DNA from: Eubacteriales bacterium
GTDB taxonomy: Bacteria > Bacillota > Clostridia > Christensenellales > Aristaeellaceae
NCBI GenBank assembly: GCA_028693055.1
Contig: JAQUWD010000024.1
Coordinates: 1-51,812 of the forward strand
Direction: 5' to 3'
DNA length: 51,812 bases
The notes under the pieces are model-generated. The model saw nothing but the letters and a program-made list of their open reading frames with translations. It was not told the origin of the DNA and made no database searches. Positions 40,992 to 48,928 of the stretch are shown here, piece after piece (the stretch's first letter is position 1; each line of letters starts with the position of its first letter). Made by a program: the position numbers and the translations under genes.

Positions 40992-41534
40992 ATGGACAAG
41001 CTCAGACGCTTTATCTGGTATTTGGCAGGAAGGTTGTTTCTGCTGCTGACGCTGGTCAGTCTCTTCACCGTCACCTTTTATTACGCCATGAACGCCTCCA
41101 ATATCTACGTCGTTTTAAAGGACGGCATGGCCAAGCGTGCGCAGGTCATTATGATGAACGAGAGCTCCTCCGATCTGTCTAAATTTTTTCAGTCCAGCTA
41201 TTTACAGCGGGATGAGAACCTCCTTCTTGCCATCAACGGGCAAAGCCCCTATACCTATTACACGGTACGCGGCATCGATCATCGGCTGCAAATGACGTGG
41301 ATGTGGTGCTGGCCGTGGGAGAGCACCGCGCGGGTAGAGTTTACGGAAACCATTCCTCGCATTGACGGACGGGTCAACACTGCCAACAGCGAGGCAGCCA
41401 AAGCCCTGTACGGCGACGGCTATGAAAGCCCACCGCGCTGGCAGGGCGGGCGGTACGCCGCCACCATGGTAAAAGAAAATAATCAATGGCATATTCGCAG
41501 TCTGTCGCTGCTGGAAGCAATTGCTACAGAATAG
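40992..41534 (+). CDS. Membrane-anchored protein, function unknown
   Basis: This 180-residue protein has one N-terminal membrane helix (about 12-34, LAGRLFLLLTLVSLFTVTFYYAM) and a soluble outside domain without a family match. Its final part (VKENNQWHIRSLSL) looks like the end of an NTF2- or SnoaL-like fold, but this is weak. GAGGAGG precedes the ATG. The next gene starts 74 nt downstream. Confidence 0.7.
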   Translation: MDKLRRFIWYLAGRLFLLLTLVSLFTVTFYYAMNASNIYVVLKDGMAKRAQVIMMNESSSDLSKFFQSSYLQRDENLLLAINGQSPYTYYTVRGIDHRLQMTWMWCWPWESTARVEFTETIPRIDGRVNTANSEAAKALYGDGYESPPRWQGGRYAATMVKENNQWHIRSLSLLEAIATE

Positions 41535-41607
41535 CGGTAAAAAAGCCGTTTCGCCCTCTCCTCTTTTCGGTTATAGTAATACCGTTAAGGAAGGAGGGGG
41601 CGATTCC

Positions 41608-42468
41608 ATGCAGGCACATGCAAAAACAAATCTACGTTTGCTATGGCGCAGCGCTATGGATAACCGTAGCGTCGTCGTGATGTCCCTCCTGCCGGATGCG
41701 GCACAGACCTTGTGCCGTCGCTTAGGCATTCAGGATCAGGAGCATTGTGAGAAAAGCATAGGCGAATATCTGAAAGCCGTGGGTGTAGACGAAGTACTGC
41801 TGAATCGCAGCCAGCTTTGCGCCCAAAACGCCGCTGAAGCCGCCGAACTGGTCAAACGGCTAAAGGGCGCCGTCGCCCATCCCCTTCTGTTGGACAGCTG
41901 CCCCTGCTGGCAGGAGCGCTGCCCGGAGGAGCTGCGGGCTTTCTTTTTGCCGCTGCCGCCGGACGACCGCTGTCGGGGTCTAGCTCTCCGCTCATTACTC
42001 TCCGCTCGTCGAGGCGTAGCCTTTTCCCGCATTATTTACGTTACCGTCGTAGGCTGCTCCGCGCATAAGGACCGATATGGGCGCTTTCAAGCCACCCCCG
42101 CTGCCTGCATTGGCGACGACTATGTGATCGGCGTTCGGGATTTACTTTTATGGCTCGGTCTGGAGGGAAAGCTGCCCAAAGAAAACACCTTGCATCCTCC
42201 CCTCCCCAAAGCTGCCGCAGGACGCATTGGCGACGTGCTGTCACAAGCCAGTCTCCTTCTTGAGGGAAAGGCACGACCCTCTTCCTCCTTCGTGTTTAAG
42301 ACCGCGCCCGGTTACGCCGGTCTATTGGAGGGGAAATGCATCATCGGAGGACAAACGCTGCGCTATGCCCAGCTACGGGGACTGTGCGAAGCGGAACGGC
42401 TCTGCCAGCAGCTCAAAGCCGGACGCTACGACTTGTTGGAAATCTATTCCTGCGCCTGCTGCGGCTGA
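41608..42468 (+). CDS. Degenerate [FeFe]-hydrogenase H-domain-like protein
   Basis: This 286-residue protein follows the whole course of the [FeFe]-hydrogenase large-subunit catalytic domain but lacks the ferredoxin-like N-terminal domains. Counterparts of the H-cluster motifs are present in altered form: DSCPCW (96-101) for TSCCPxW, VGCSAHKD (148-155) for MPCxxKxxE, DYVIGVRDLLLWL (171-183) for the DxVLTTREL element, and, at the extreme end, LLEIYSCACCG (276-286) for FIEVMACPGGC. The chain stops right where the last cluster ligands and GGG loop should come. Catalysis of hydrogen turnover is unlikely; an iron-sulfur or regulatory role is possible. ATG at 41608 follows AAGGAGGGGG. It is just upstream of gltX. 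Confidence 0.72.
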   Translation: MQAHAKTNLRLLWRSAMDNRSVVVMSLLPDAAQTLCRRLGIQDQEHCEKSIGEYLKAVGVDEVLLNRSQLCAQNAAEAAELVKRLKGAVAHPLLLDSCPCWQERCPEELRAFFLPLPPDDRCRGLALRSLLSARRGVAFSRIIYVTVVGCSAHKDRYGRFQATPAACIGDDYVIGVRDLLLWLGLEGKLPKENTLHPPLPKAAAGRIGDVLSQASLLLEGKARPSSSFVFKTAPGYAGLLEGKCIIGGQTLRYAQLRGLCEAERLCQQLKAGRYDLLEIYSCACCG

Positions 42469-42516
42469 TCATCCTCCCGAAAAGGCTTGCCAAAAACCGC
42501 AAAAAACAAAAAACAT

Positions 42517-42545
42517 TCGACATCACGCGTCCTTTCGTATATAAT
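42517..42545 (+). promoter_or_regulatory. Promoter before gltX
   Basis: TCGACA (42517-42522) and TATAAT (42540-42545) are spaced by 17 nt. Confidence 0.65.
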
Positions 42546-42547
42546 AT

Positions 42548-42581
42548 GAGGTTGAAGGCTTCGGCCATCGACCTCATTTTT
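42548..42581 (+). terminator. Hairpin with TTCG loop and T-run just before gltX
   Basis: GAGGTTGA (42548-42555) pairs with TCGACCTC (42568-42575) and GGC with GCC around a TTCG loop, followed by ATTTTT. It starts only 3 nt after the -10, so it either ends the upstream transcript or acts within the first bases of the gltX leader. Confidence 0.65.
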
Positions 42582-42598
42582 CTAAGGAGGCTCTCCTC

Positions 42599-44056
42599 AT
42601 GACCGTTCGTACTCGTTTTGCTCCCAGCCCTACAGGTTACCTGCATTTGGGCGGTCTGCGCACCGCTCTGTACACCTATCTATTTGCCAAGCAGAATAAC
42701 GGCAAATTTATCCTGCGCATCGAAGACACCGATCAGGAGCGCGAGGTGGAAGGCGCAGTGGAGCTGATCTATAAAAGCCTGCGTCAAGCCGGGCTCGACT
42801 ACGACGAGGGCCCGGATGTAGGCGGGGATTTCGGGCCCTATATCCAGACGCAGCGTCGGGATTTGTACATGCCCTATGCCATGCAGCTGGTGGAAAGCGG
42901 CGCAGCCTACCCCTGCTTTTGCACCAAGGAGGAATTGCAGGAGCGTCGGGACGCAGCCACCCAGAAGGGCGAGCAGTGGAAGTACGACAAGCATTGCCTG
43001 AACCTCTCCAAGGAAGAAGCTAAGCGCCGTATGGCAAGCGGAGAGCCCTTTGTCATCCGTCAAAACATCCCCCTCACCGGCACAGCCAGCTTTGAGGACG
43101 CGCTCTACGGTCACGTGGAAGCTCCCTGCGACACGCTGGACGACAATGTGCTGATCAAGGCCGACGGTCTGCCCACCTATAACTTCGCCAACGTGATCGA
43201 CGATCATCTAATGGGCATTACCCACGTGATGCGGGGCACGGAGTATCTAAGCTCCACCCCAAAGTATAACCTGCTCTACAAGGCCTTGGGTTGGGACGCG
43301 CCCATCTATATCCACCTGAGCCCCGTCATGAAGGACGCAAGCCGGAAGCTGAGCAAGCGCTACGGCGATCCGAGCTTTGAGGATCTTCTGGCGCAGGGCT
43401 ATGTGAAGGACGCCATCATCAACTTTATCGCTTTGCTGGGCTGGTGCCCGGATGTAAAAAAATACGGCGATCAAGAATTCTTCTCTATGCAGGATTTGAT
43501 CGAAGCCTTTAGTCTGGATGGCTTGAGCAAATCTCCCGCCATTTTTAATACGGAAAAGCTGGTGTGGTTCAACCACGAATATATTTCCAAAATGCCCTTT
43601 GACGAATACCTCGCTATGGCGACCCCGTGGTTTGACAAGGTTCTTAAGGGAAAGATCAGCGATTATCGCCGTCTGGCAGAGCTGATGCATACCCGTACCG
43701 AGGTCTTTGACCGGGTGCCCGATATGGTGCGCTTCCTTGCCGAGCTGCCGGAGTATGATATCGACATCTATACCCACAAAAAGATGAAAACAGACCCGGA
43801 AATTTCTCTGAAAGCGCTTAAGCTAGCCCGCCCTGCGCTCGAGGCAATCGACGATTTCAGCGAGGATAACCTAAAGGAAGCGCTGATGACATTAGCCCAG
43901 CAGAACGAGATGAAAACCGGCCAAATGATGTGGCCCGTGCGTATTGCCATTTCCGGCTTAGCCAGCACCCCCGGCGGCGCGACGGAAATAGCCTACCTGA
44001 TCGGTAAAGAAGAAACGCTGCGCCGCATCGACAAAGGCATCGAAAAGCTCAGTTAA
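42599..44056 (+). CDS. gltX: Glutamyl-tRNA synthetase
   Basis: GluRS charges tRNA-Glu, also the precursor for tetrapyrrole synthesis in many bacteria. The 485-residue protein has TRFAPSPTGYLHLGGLRTAL (HIGH variant), the FILRIEDTDQER element, and KLSKRYGDPSFEDLL (KMSKS variant). The C-terminal anticodon-binding helical domain is complete and ends with GGATEIAYLIGKEETLRRI. An AAGGAGG precedes the ATG. Presence of a separate glnS suggests a discriminating GluRS specific for tRNA-Glu, but this cannot be proven here. Confidence 0.97.
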   Translation: MTVRTRFAPSPTGYLHLGGLRTALYTYLFAKQNNGKFILRIEDTDQEREVEGAVELIYKSLRQAGLDYDEGPDVGGDFGPYIQTQRRDLYMPYAMQLVESGAAYPCFCTKEELQERRDAATQKGEQWKYDKHCLNLSKEEAKRRMASGEPFVIRQNIPLTGTASFEDALYGHVEAPCDTLDDNVLIKADGLPTYNFANVIDDHLMGITHVMRGTEYLSSTPKYNLLYKALGWDAPIYIHLSPVMKDASRKLSKRYGDPSFEDLLAQGYVKDAIINFIALLGWCPDVKKYGDQEFFSMQDLIEAFSLDGLSKSPAIFNTEKLVWFNHEYISKMPFDEYLAMATPWFDKVLKGKISDYRRLAELMHTRTEVFDRVPDMVRFLAELPEYDIDIYTHKKMKTDPEISLKALKLARPALEAIDDFSEDNLKEALMTLAQQNEMKTGQMMWPVRIAISGLASTPGGATEIAYLIGKEETLRRIDKGIEKLS

Positions 44057-44067
44057 TCCCTCTGCAA

Positions 44068-44128
44068 GCAATAGTGGGATTGCAAAGGGCATAGCCCTTT
44101 GCCGGGGTCTGGGGCAGCGCCCCAGCGT
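44068..44128. repeat. Dispersed two-hairpin repeat, copy A
   Basis: A 61-bp unit that differs from copy B (44159-44219) at only three positions. It contains GCAAAGGGC-ATA-GCCCTTTGC (44082-44102), a spacer CGGGGTCT, and CTGGGGC-AGC-GCCCCAG (44109-44125). It lies in the gltX-leuS gap. Confidence 0.9.
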
Positions 44129-44158
44129 TCTCCACAAAAATCCCCCAAAGCCCCCGCA

Positions 44159-44219
44159 GCAATATCGGGATTGCAAAGGGCATAGCCCTTTGCCGGGGTC
44201 TGGGGCAGAGCCCCAGCGT
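44159..44219. repeat. Dispersed two-hairpin repeat, copy B
   Basis: Second direct copy of the 61-bp unit, starting 91 bp after copy A and ending 31 bp before the leuS start. The first stem is unchanged; the second hairpin loop reads AGA rather than AGC, which shortens its stem by one pair. Confidence 0.9.
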
Positions 44220-44250
44220 CCCCCCTAAAGAATGGAAGGAGTTACGCATC

Positions 44251-46671
44251 ATGAGTGAACATATCGCCTATAACCCGGCGGAGATTGAAAAGAAGTGGCA
44301 GAAGCGCTGGGAGGAAACGGGCGCATTCCACGCGGAATTTCCCAGCTCCAAACCAAAATATTATTGCCTGATCGAGTTCCCCTATCCCAGCGGCAACGGT
44401 CTGCACGTAGGTCACCCGCGCTCTAATACAGCGCTGGATATCATCGCGCGCAAGCGCCGCATGGAGGGCTATAATGTGTTGTATCCCATCGGATACGACG
44501 CTTTCGGCCTGCCCACGGAAAACTTCGCCATCAAGAATAAGGTGCACCCGGCAGAGGTTACCAAAAAGAATATCGACCATTTCCGGGAGCAGCTGCAACG
44601 CCTTGGCTTTAGCTTTGACTATAGCCGGGAGGTCAATACCACCGATCCCGCCTATTATAAATGGACCCAGTGGATTTTCCTGAAGCTGCTGGAAAAAGGC
44701 TTGGCGTATAAATCGGAGATGCCCATTAACTGGTGCACCAGCTGCAAATGCGGCCTTGCCAATGAAGAAGTGGTCGGCGGCGTATGCGAACGCTGCGGCG
44801 GCGAAGTGGTGCGTAAGGTAAAGAAGCAATGGATGCTGGAAATCACTGCCTATGCTCAGCAGCTTCTGGATGGCCTTGACCATGTAGACTTCATCGAAAA
44901 GGTAAAGACCCAACAGCGCAACTGGATTGGACGAAGCGAAGGCGCGGAGGTAGACTTCCGTATTGCGGGCAAGGATGATAAGCTGCGGGTTTACACCACT
45001 CGCCCAGACACGCTGTTTGGCGCTACCTATATGGTCGTAAGCCCGGAGCATCCCATTCTGGAGAAATATCAGAGCGAGATTCATAACTATCAAGCCGTAG
45101 TGGACTACCGCACCGAAGCCTCTAAGAAGAGCGACTTTGAGCGCACCGAGCTGGTCAAGGATAAAACCGGCGTGGAGCTTGAAGGCATTCGTGCTGTAAA
45201 CCCGGTCAACGGCAAGGAAATCCCCATCTGGGTCAGCGATTATGTGCTGATGAGCTATGGCACCGGCGCTATTATGGCCGTACCCGCTCACGATACCCGT
45301 GACTATGCCTTCGCCAAAAAATTTGGCATTCCCATGGTGGAGGTCGTTGGCGGCGGCGATATTTCTACGGAAGCCTATACGGACATCACCGACGGCATCA
45401 TGGTCAATAGCGATTTCCTCAACGGTCTTAAGGTAGCCGAGGCAAAAAAGAAGATTATCGAATGGATTGTTGAAAAAGGCCTTGGGGAAAAGAAGGTCAA
45501 CTATAAGCTGCGCGATTGGGTGTTCAGCCGTCAGCGGTACTGGGGCGAGCCTATTCCCGTGGTGCACTGCCCACACTGCGGCACCGTCCCTGTGCCGGAG
45601 GACCAGCTGCCAGTGCTGCTGCCCAACGTAAAGAATTATGAGCCTACGGATAGCGGCGAAAGCCCCCTTGCGGCCATGAGCGACTGGGTAAACACCCCCT
45701 GCCCCAAATGCGGCGCACCCGCCAAGCGGGAAACCGACACCATGCCCCAATGGGCCGGCAGTAGCTGGTATTTCCTGCGCTATTGCGATCCCCATAATGA
45801 TCAAGCCTTTGCCAGTCAGGAGGCCCTTAACTACTTCATGCCCGTGGATTGGTATAACGGCGGCATGGAGCATACCACGCTGCACCTTCTGTACAGCCGC
45901 TTCTGGCATCAATTCCTTCACGATCAGGGGCTGGTTTCCGCGCCGGAGCCCTATCAGAAGCGCACCAGCCACGGAATGATCCTTGGCGAAAACAATGAGA
46001 AAATGAGCAAATCCCGCGGTAATGTCATTAACCCGGATGATATTGTGGACGAGCTGGGCGCGGACGCTTTCCGTCTGTATGAAATGTTCATGGGTGCGTT
46101 TGATCAGGCCATTCCGTGGTCTACCAACGGCGCTCGCGGCTGCCGTCGTTTCTTGGAGCGGGTTTGGCGACTGATGGACATGCAGCTCCCCGGCGAAGGC
46201 TATTCCGAAAAGCTGCTGCCCTTGATGCACGAAACCATCAAGAAGGTTGGCGACGATTACGAAGCCATGAAGTACAACACAGCCATTGCCTCCATGATGT
46301 CGCTGGTCAATGAGTTCTACGCGCAAAACGGCTGCACCAAAGAAGAACTGCGCACGTTGCTATTGCTCTTGTCCCCCGTAGCGCCCCATATCTGCGAGGA
46401 AATGTGGGAGCAAATGGGCTTTACCGGCACGCTTTCCGTGACGGCATGGCCCAAATATGATGAAAATGCTATGAAGCGCAGCGAGGTGGAAATCGGCGTG
46501 CAGGTGAACGGCAAGGTCCGCGGCCGCATTCTGATCCCCGCCGATATGACCAAGGAGCAAGCCGAAAAGGAATTACCGCAGTACGACGACGTGAAAAAGC
46601 TGGTGGGCGATAAGCAGCTCGCCAAGGTCATTTTCGTCCCCGGTCGGCTCTGCAACTTGATTGTGAAATAA
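44251..46671 (+). CDS. leuS: Leucyl-tRNA synthetase
   Basis: LeuRS charges tRNA-Leu and edits misactivated norvaline and isoleucine. The 806-residue enzyme has the HIGH motif in [18 protein letters not shown], the zinc-type insert [14 protein letters not shown] with CERCGG, the CP1 editing domain with [16 protein letters not shown] and the conserved [18 protein letters not shown], the LeuRS-specific insertion, and KMSKS in [14 protein letters not shown]. The C-terminal anticodon-binding domain is complete. ATG at 44251 follows ATGGAAGGAG. No T-box is present; the leader instead holds the repeat copies. Confidence 0.98.
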   Translation: MSEHIAYNPAEIEKKWQKRWEETGAFHAEFPSSKPKYYCLIEFPYPSGNGLHVGHPRSNTALDIIARKRRMEGYNVLYPIGYDAFGLPTENFAIKNKVHPAEVTKKNIDHFREQLQRLGFSFDYSREVNTTDPAYYKWTQWIFLKLLEKGLAYKSEMPINWCTSCKCGLANEEVVGGVCERCGGEVVRKVKKQWMLEITAYAQQLLDGLDHVDFIEKVKTQQRNWIGRSEGAEVDFRIAGKDDKLRVYTTRPDTLFGATYMVVSPEHPILEKYQSEIHNYQAVVDYRTEASKKSDFERTELVKDKTGVELEGIRAVNPVNGKEIPIWVSDYVLMSYGTGAIMAVPAHDTRDYAFAKKFGIPMVEVVGGGDISTEAYTDITDGIMVNSDFLNGLKVAEAKKKIIEWIVEKGLGEKKVNYKLRDWVFSRQRYWGEPIPVVHCPHCGTVPVPEDQLPVLLPNVKNYEPTDSGESPLAAMSDWVNTPCPKCGAPAKRETDTMPQWAGSSWYFLRYCDPHNDQAFASQEALNYFMPVDWYNGGMEHTTLHLLYSRFWHQFLHDQGLVSAPEPYQKRTSHGMILGENNEKMSKSRGNVINPDDIVDELGADAFRLYEMFMGAFDQAIPWSTNGARGCRRFLERVWRLMDMQLPGEGYSEKLLPLMHETIKKVGDDYEAMKYNTAIASMMSLVNEFYAQNGCTKEELRTLLLLLSPVAPHICEEMWEQMGFTGTLSVTAWPKYDENAMKRSEVEIGVQVNGKVRGRILIPADMTKEQAEKELPQYDDVKKLVGDKQLAKVIFVPGRLCNLIVK

Positions 46672-46720
46672 TACATTAACGCTACTCCATCCTTGCTTTT
46701 AAAGGAGGCGGCTTCCCATT

Positions 46721-47632
46721 ATGTCCTCAACCAATACTCCCGCTTTGCGGGTAAAGGCGATCACCCGGCGCTTTGGCAATACCAAGGCGCTGGACGAGCT
46801 AAGCTTTGACGTTGCCCCCGGTCAGATTGTCGGCCTGCTTGGCCGCAACGGCGCCGGAAAATCTACGCTGCTTCGTATCATCAGCGGGCAGCTAAAGCCG
46901 AATAGCGGCGAAGCTGAGCTATTCGGTCATCCTGTATTTGATAACGTGTCCGCGCTCTCCGGCCTTTGCATGATCGGCGATACGCCGGACTTTGGCAAGC
47001 TGTCCCGAATTGGAGAGCTGTTTACTGTATGCGGCGGCCTTTTTCCCACATGGGATCAAGCCTATGCCCTTCGGCTGGTGGAACGTTTTGAGCTGCCCAT
47101 GAAGAAGCCTCTGAAGGGCTTTAGCCGCGGCATGCAGACCGCTCTGCTTCTCAGTGTGGGCTTGGCCTCCGGCGCGGCCCTCACCGTCTTTGACGAGCCC
47201 AGCCTTGGGCTGGATGCGGTGATGCGGGAGCGGTTTTACGACCAGCTTCTGGAGGAGCGGAGCAAGGACTCCGGGCGTACCTTCATACTTAGCACCCATC
47301 TGATCGACGAGGTTGCCAGAGCGCTGGATTCCGCCGTGCTGATTGATGCAGGTCATCTGCTTTGTCAAGGCACGGTACAGGAGCTTACTTCTCTGTACCT
47401 GAGCGTTTCCGGCCCGGGGGATGCGGTGCGGGAGGTCTCCTCCGGCTTCACCGTGCTCAAGGAAGAGGAGATGGCCGGTTCTTTGGTGCGTCATCTGCGC
47501 TTAAACACCCAAGCCGATAAGGAACGCATCCAATCGGATGGACGCGTCCAGTGCGCAGCGCTCAATTTACAGCGTCTCTTTGTATTCTTAACTGAAGAAA
47601 AGGAGGCTGACAGGCATGCAGCAAACGCTTAA
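46721..47632 (+). CDS. ABC transporter ATP-binding protein (YtrB-like)
   Basis: This 303-residue ATPase has Walker A GRNGAGKST, the signature variant FSRGMQTALLLSV (SRGMQ for SGGQ, typical of the YtrB/YhaQ group), Walker B LTVFDEPSLGLD, and the H-loop STHLID. The extra C-terminal region (about 225-303) has no clear family. AAAGGAGG precedes the ATG at 20-nt distance from leuS-side sequence. The permease gene overlaps its end by 17 nt. Function is probably export or envelope stress related, as with the YtrB family, but unproven. Confidence 0.9.
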   Translation: MSSTNTPALRVKAITRRFGNTKALDELSFDVAPGQIVGLLGRNGAGKSTLLRIISGQLKPNSGEAELFGHPVFDNVSALSGLCMIGDTPDFGKLSRIGELFTVCGGLFPTWDQAYALRLVERFELPMKKPLKGFSRGMQTALLLSVGLASGAALTVFDEPSLGLDAVMRERFYDQLLEERSKDSGRTFILSTHLIDEVARALDSAVLIDAGHLLCQGTVQELTSLYLSVSGPGDAVREVSSGFTVLKEEEMAGSLVRHLRLNTQADKERIQSDGRVQCAALNLQRLFVFLTEEKEADRHAANA

Positions 47633-48437
47633 TCAAACGGGCTGGTATCAGCGTTCTCGTCTCAAGGGTGCGCTGCGTTTTCACTTCCTAAAGGTGGGTA
47701 AAATAATAGCATGGGTGTTGGCTATTTTGCTAGCCGCCCAGCTTTTGGGTGTTATCATTGCCGCCTGCGGCTTAGGCGATTATAGCAGCGGCGGCGTAGC
47801 CGCTGAATTTGGTACGGAAATGGTCGCTCTGCTGCTATTAGCTTGCATGCTGGCCAATAGCAGCACCACCTTTCTGCTGCGCTTTGGCACTCCCCGCACC
47901 TCCGTATGGCTTAGCAATTTGATTGCGCTGGTCATCAGCGGTCTGGCCTTTTTGCTGGGTACGCTGGTACTAAGTATCCTGTTTAACTATCTGGTGTTAG
48001 CTATGAGCACCTTTAACAGCGCTTTCAGCGTATCCCAATATAGCGGTTCGTTAAGCGGAACAGAGCTGATTACCGTCACCTTGAGTAAAGCGGTCAGTCA
48101 GCTGCCCATGATGGCGCTGTGGACGGTGGAATGGTCTTGCCTTTTCTATCTGCTGGGCTGCTGCCTGAAGCGCAGCAAAGCCATTACATTGACTGTTTGC
48201 ATCGTGCTTCCGCTGCTTTTGTGGCTATTGATGCTACTGCCCGCCGTACGGCAGGTAATCGAAATAGCGGAAAGCGGCAATCAAACGGGCATGATGGTCA
48301 TGGGTATCCAATGGCTGGGCTGGCTGCAAAACGCCGCCAACTTCTTTATCAATAACTGGCAATGGATTCAGGGCGTCGCGGCGCTTGTTTCCTTGCCGTT
48401 AAGTTGGCTGTGCATGCGCTCTACCCCGCAGCCTTAA
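47616..48437 (+). CDS. ABC transporter permease (six-helix)
   Basis: This 273-residue membrane protein has six predicted helices and is the partner of the ATPase upstream, as the 17-nt overlap shows. The sequence (VGKIIAWVLAILLAAQLLGVI, FLLRFGTPRTSVWLSNLIALVISG, then four more hydrophobic stretches) resembles ABC-2-type permeases of the YtrC/YtrD kind. The substrate is unknown. AAAGGAGG lies before the ATG. Confidence 0.85.
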   Translation: MQQTLNQTGWYQRSRLKGALRFHFLKVGKIIAWVLAILLAAQLLGVIIAACGLGDYSSGGVAAEFGTEMVALLLLACMLANSSTTFLLRFGTPRTSVWLSNLIALVISGLAFLLGTLVLSILFNYLVLAMSTFNSAFSVSQYSGSLSGTELITVTLSKAVSQLPMMALWTVEWSCLFYLLGCCLKRSKAITLTVCIVLPLLLWLLMLLPAVRQVIEIAESGNQTGMMVMGIQWLGWLQNAANFFINNWQWIQGVAALVSLPLSWLCMRSTPQP

Positions 48438-48446
48438 GGAGTACTG

Positions 48447-48926
48447 ATGAGCTTTCAAGAAATCAAGGACTATCTAACCAGTCTTGGGCTGGGCGATCAG
48501 GTCTATGAATTGAGCGAGTCCAGCGCCACGGTTGAGCTAGCCGCTCACGCCGTAGGTACGCAGCCCTGCCGCATTGCCAAAACCATGTCCTTTCTTGTGG
48601 ACGGCGCTCCCGTGCTCATCGTGTTAGCAGGAGATACAAAGGTCGATAATTCCAAATTTAAGGCTCTATTCCATCAAAAAGCGGTTATGCTCCCCCTCGA
48701 GCGAGTGGAGGAGCTAACCGGTTTTCCTGCGGGTGGGGTTTGTCCGTTTATGGCCGCCGAAGGCGTCAAGGTCTATCTAGATGAATCCTTAAAGCGCTTT
48801 GACAGCGTTTATCCAGCGGCGGGCAGCCGCAACAGCGCCGTGAAAGTAACGCTGTCCCAGCTGGAAAGCGCTTCTAAAGCCGACGGCTGGGTAAATGTAG
48901 GCAAGCTGACGCAGGAGGTACTGTAG
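48447..48926 (+). CDS. YbaK/EbsC-family aminoacyl-tRNA deacylase
   Basis: Proteins of this family hydrolyse mischarged Cys-tRNA-Pro or Ala-tRNA-Pro in trans. The 159-residue protein has the YbaK fold: TVELAAHAVGTQPCRIAKTM, LIVLAGDTKVDNSKFK (the family lysine region), GFPAGGVCPFM and AGSRNSAVKVTL. It follows the permease by 9 nt and precedes the membrane protein gene by 2 nt. Which mischarged tRNA is cleared is not known. Confidence 0.93.
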   Translation: MSFQEIKDYLTSLGLGDQVYELSESSATVELAAHAVGTQPCRIAKTMSFLVDGAPVLIVLAGDTKVDNSKFKALFHQKAVMLPLERVEELTGFPAGGVCPFMAAEGVKVYLDESLKRFDSVYPAAGSRNSAVKVTLSQLESASKADGWVNVGKLTQEVL

Positions 48927-48928
48927 CC

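Noticed and set aside
44057..44250. T-box riboswitch before leuS (also considered before metG, gltX and glnS)
   Set aside because: No T-box sequence or antiterminator layout was found, and the metG, gltX and glnS leaders are too short.
44242..46326. Very long open frame (694 codons) on the minus strand
   Set aside because: It is entirely antisense to leuS, has no ribosome site or family similarity, and is explained by the codon bias of a GC-rich gene.
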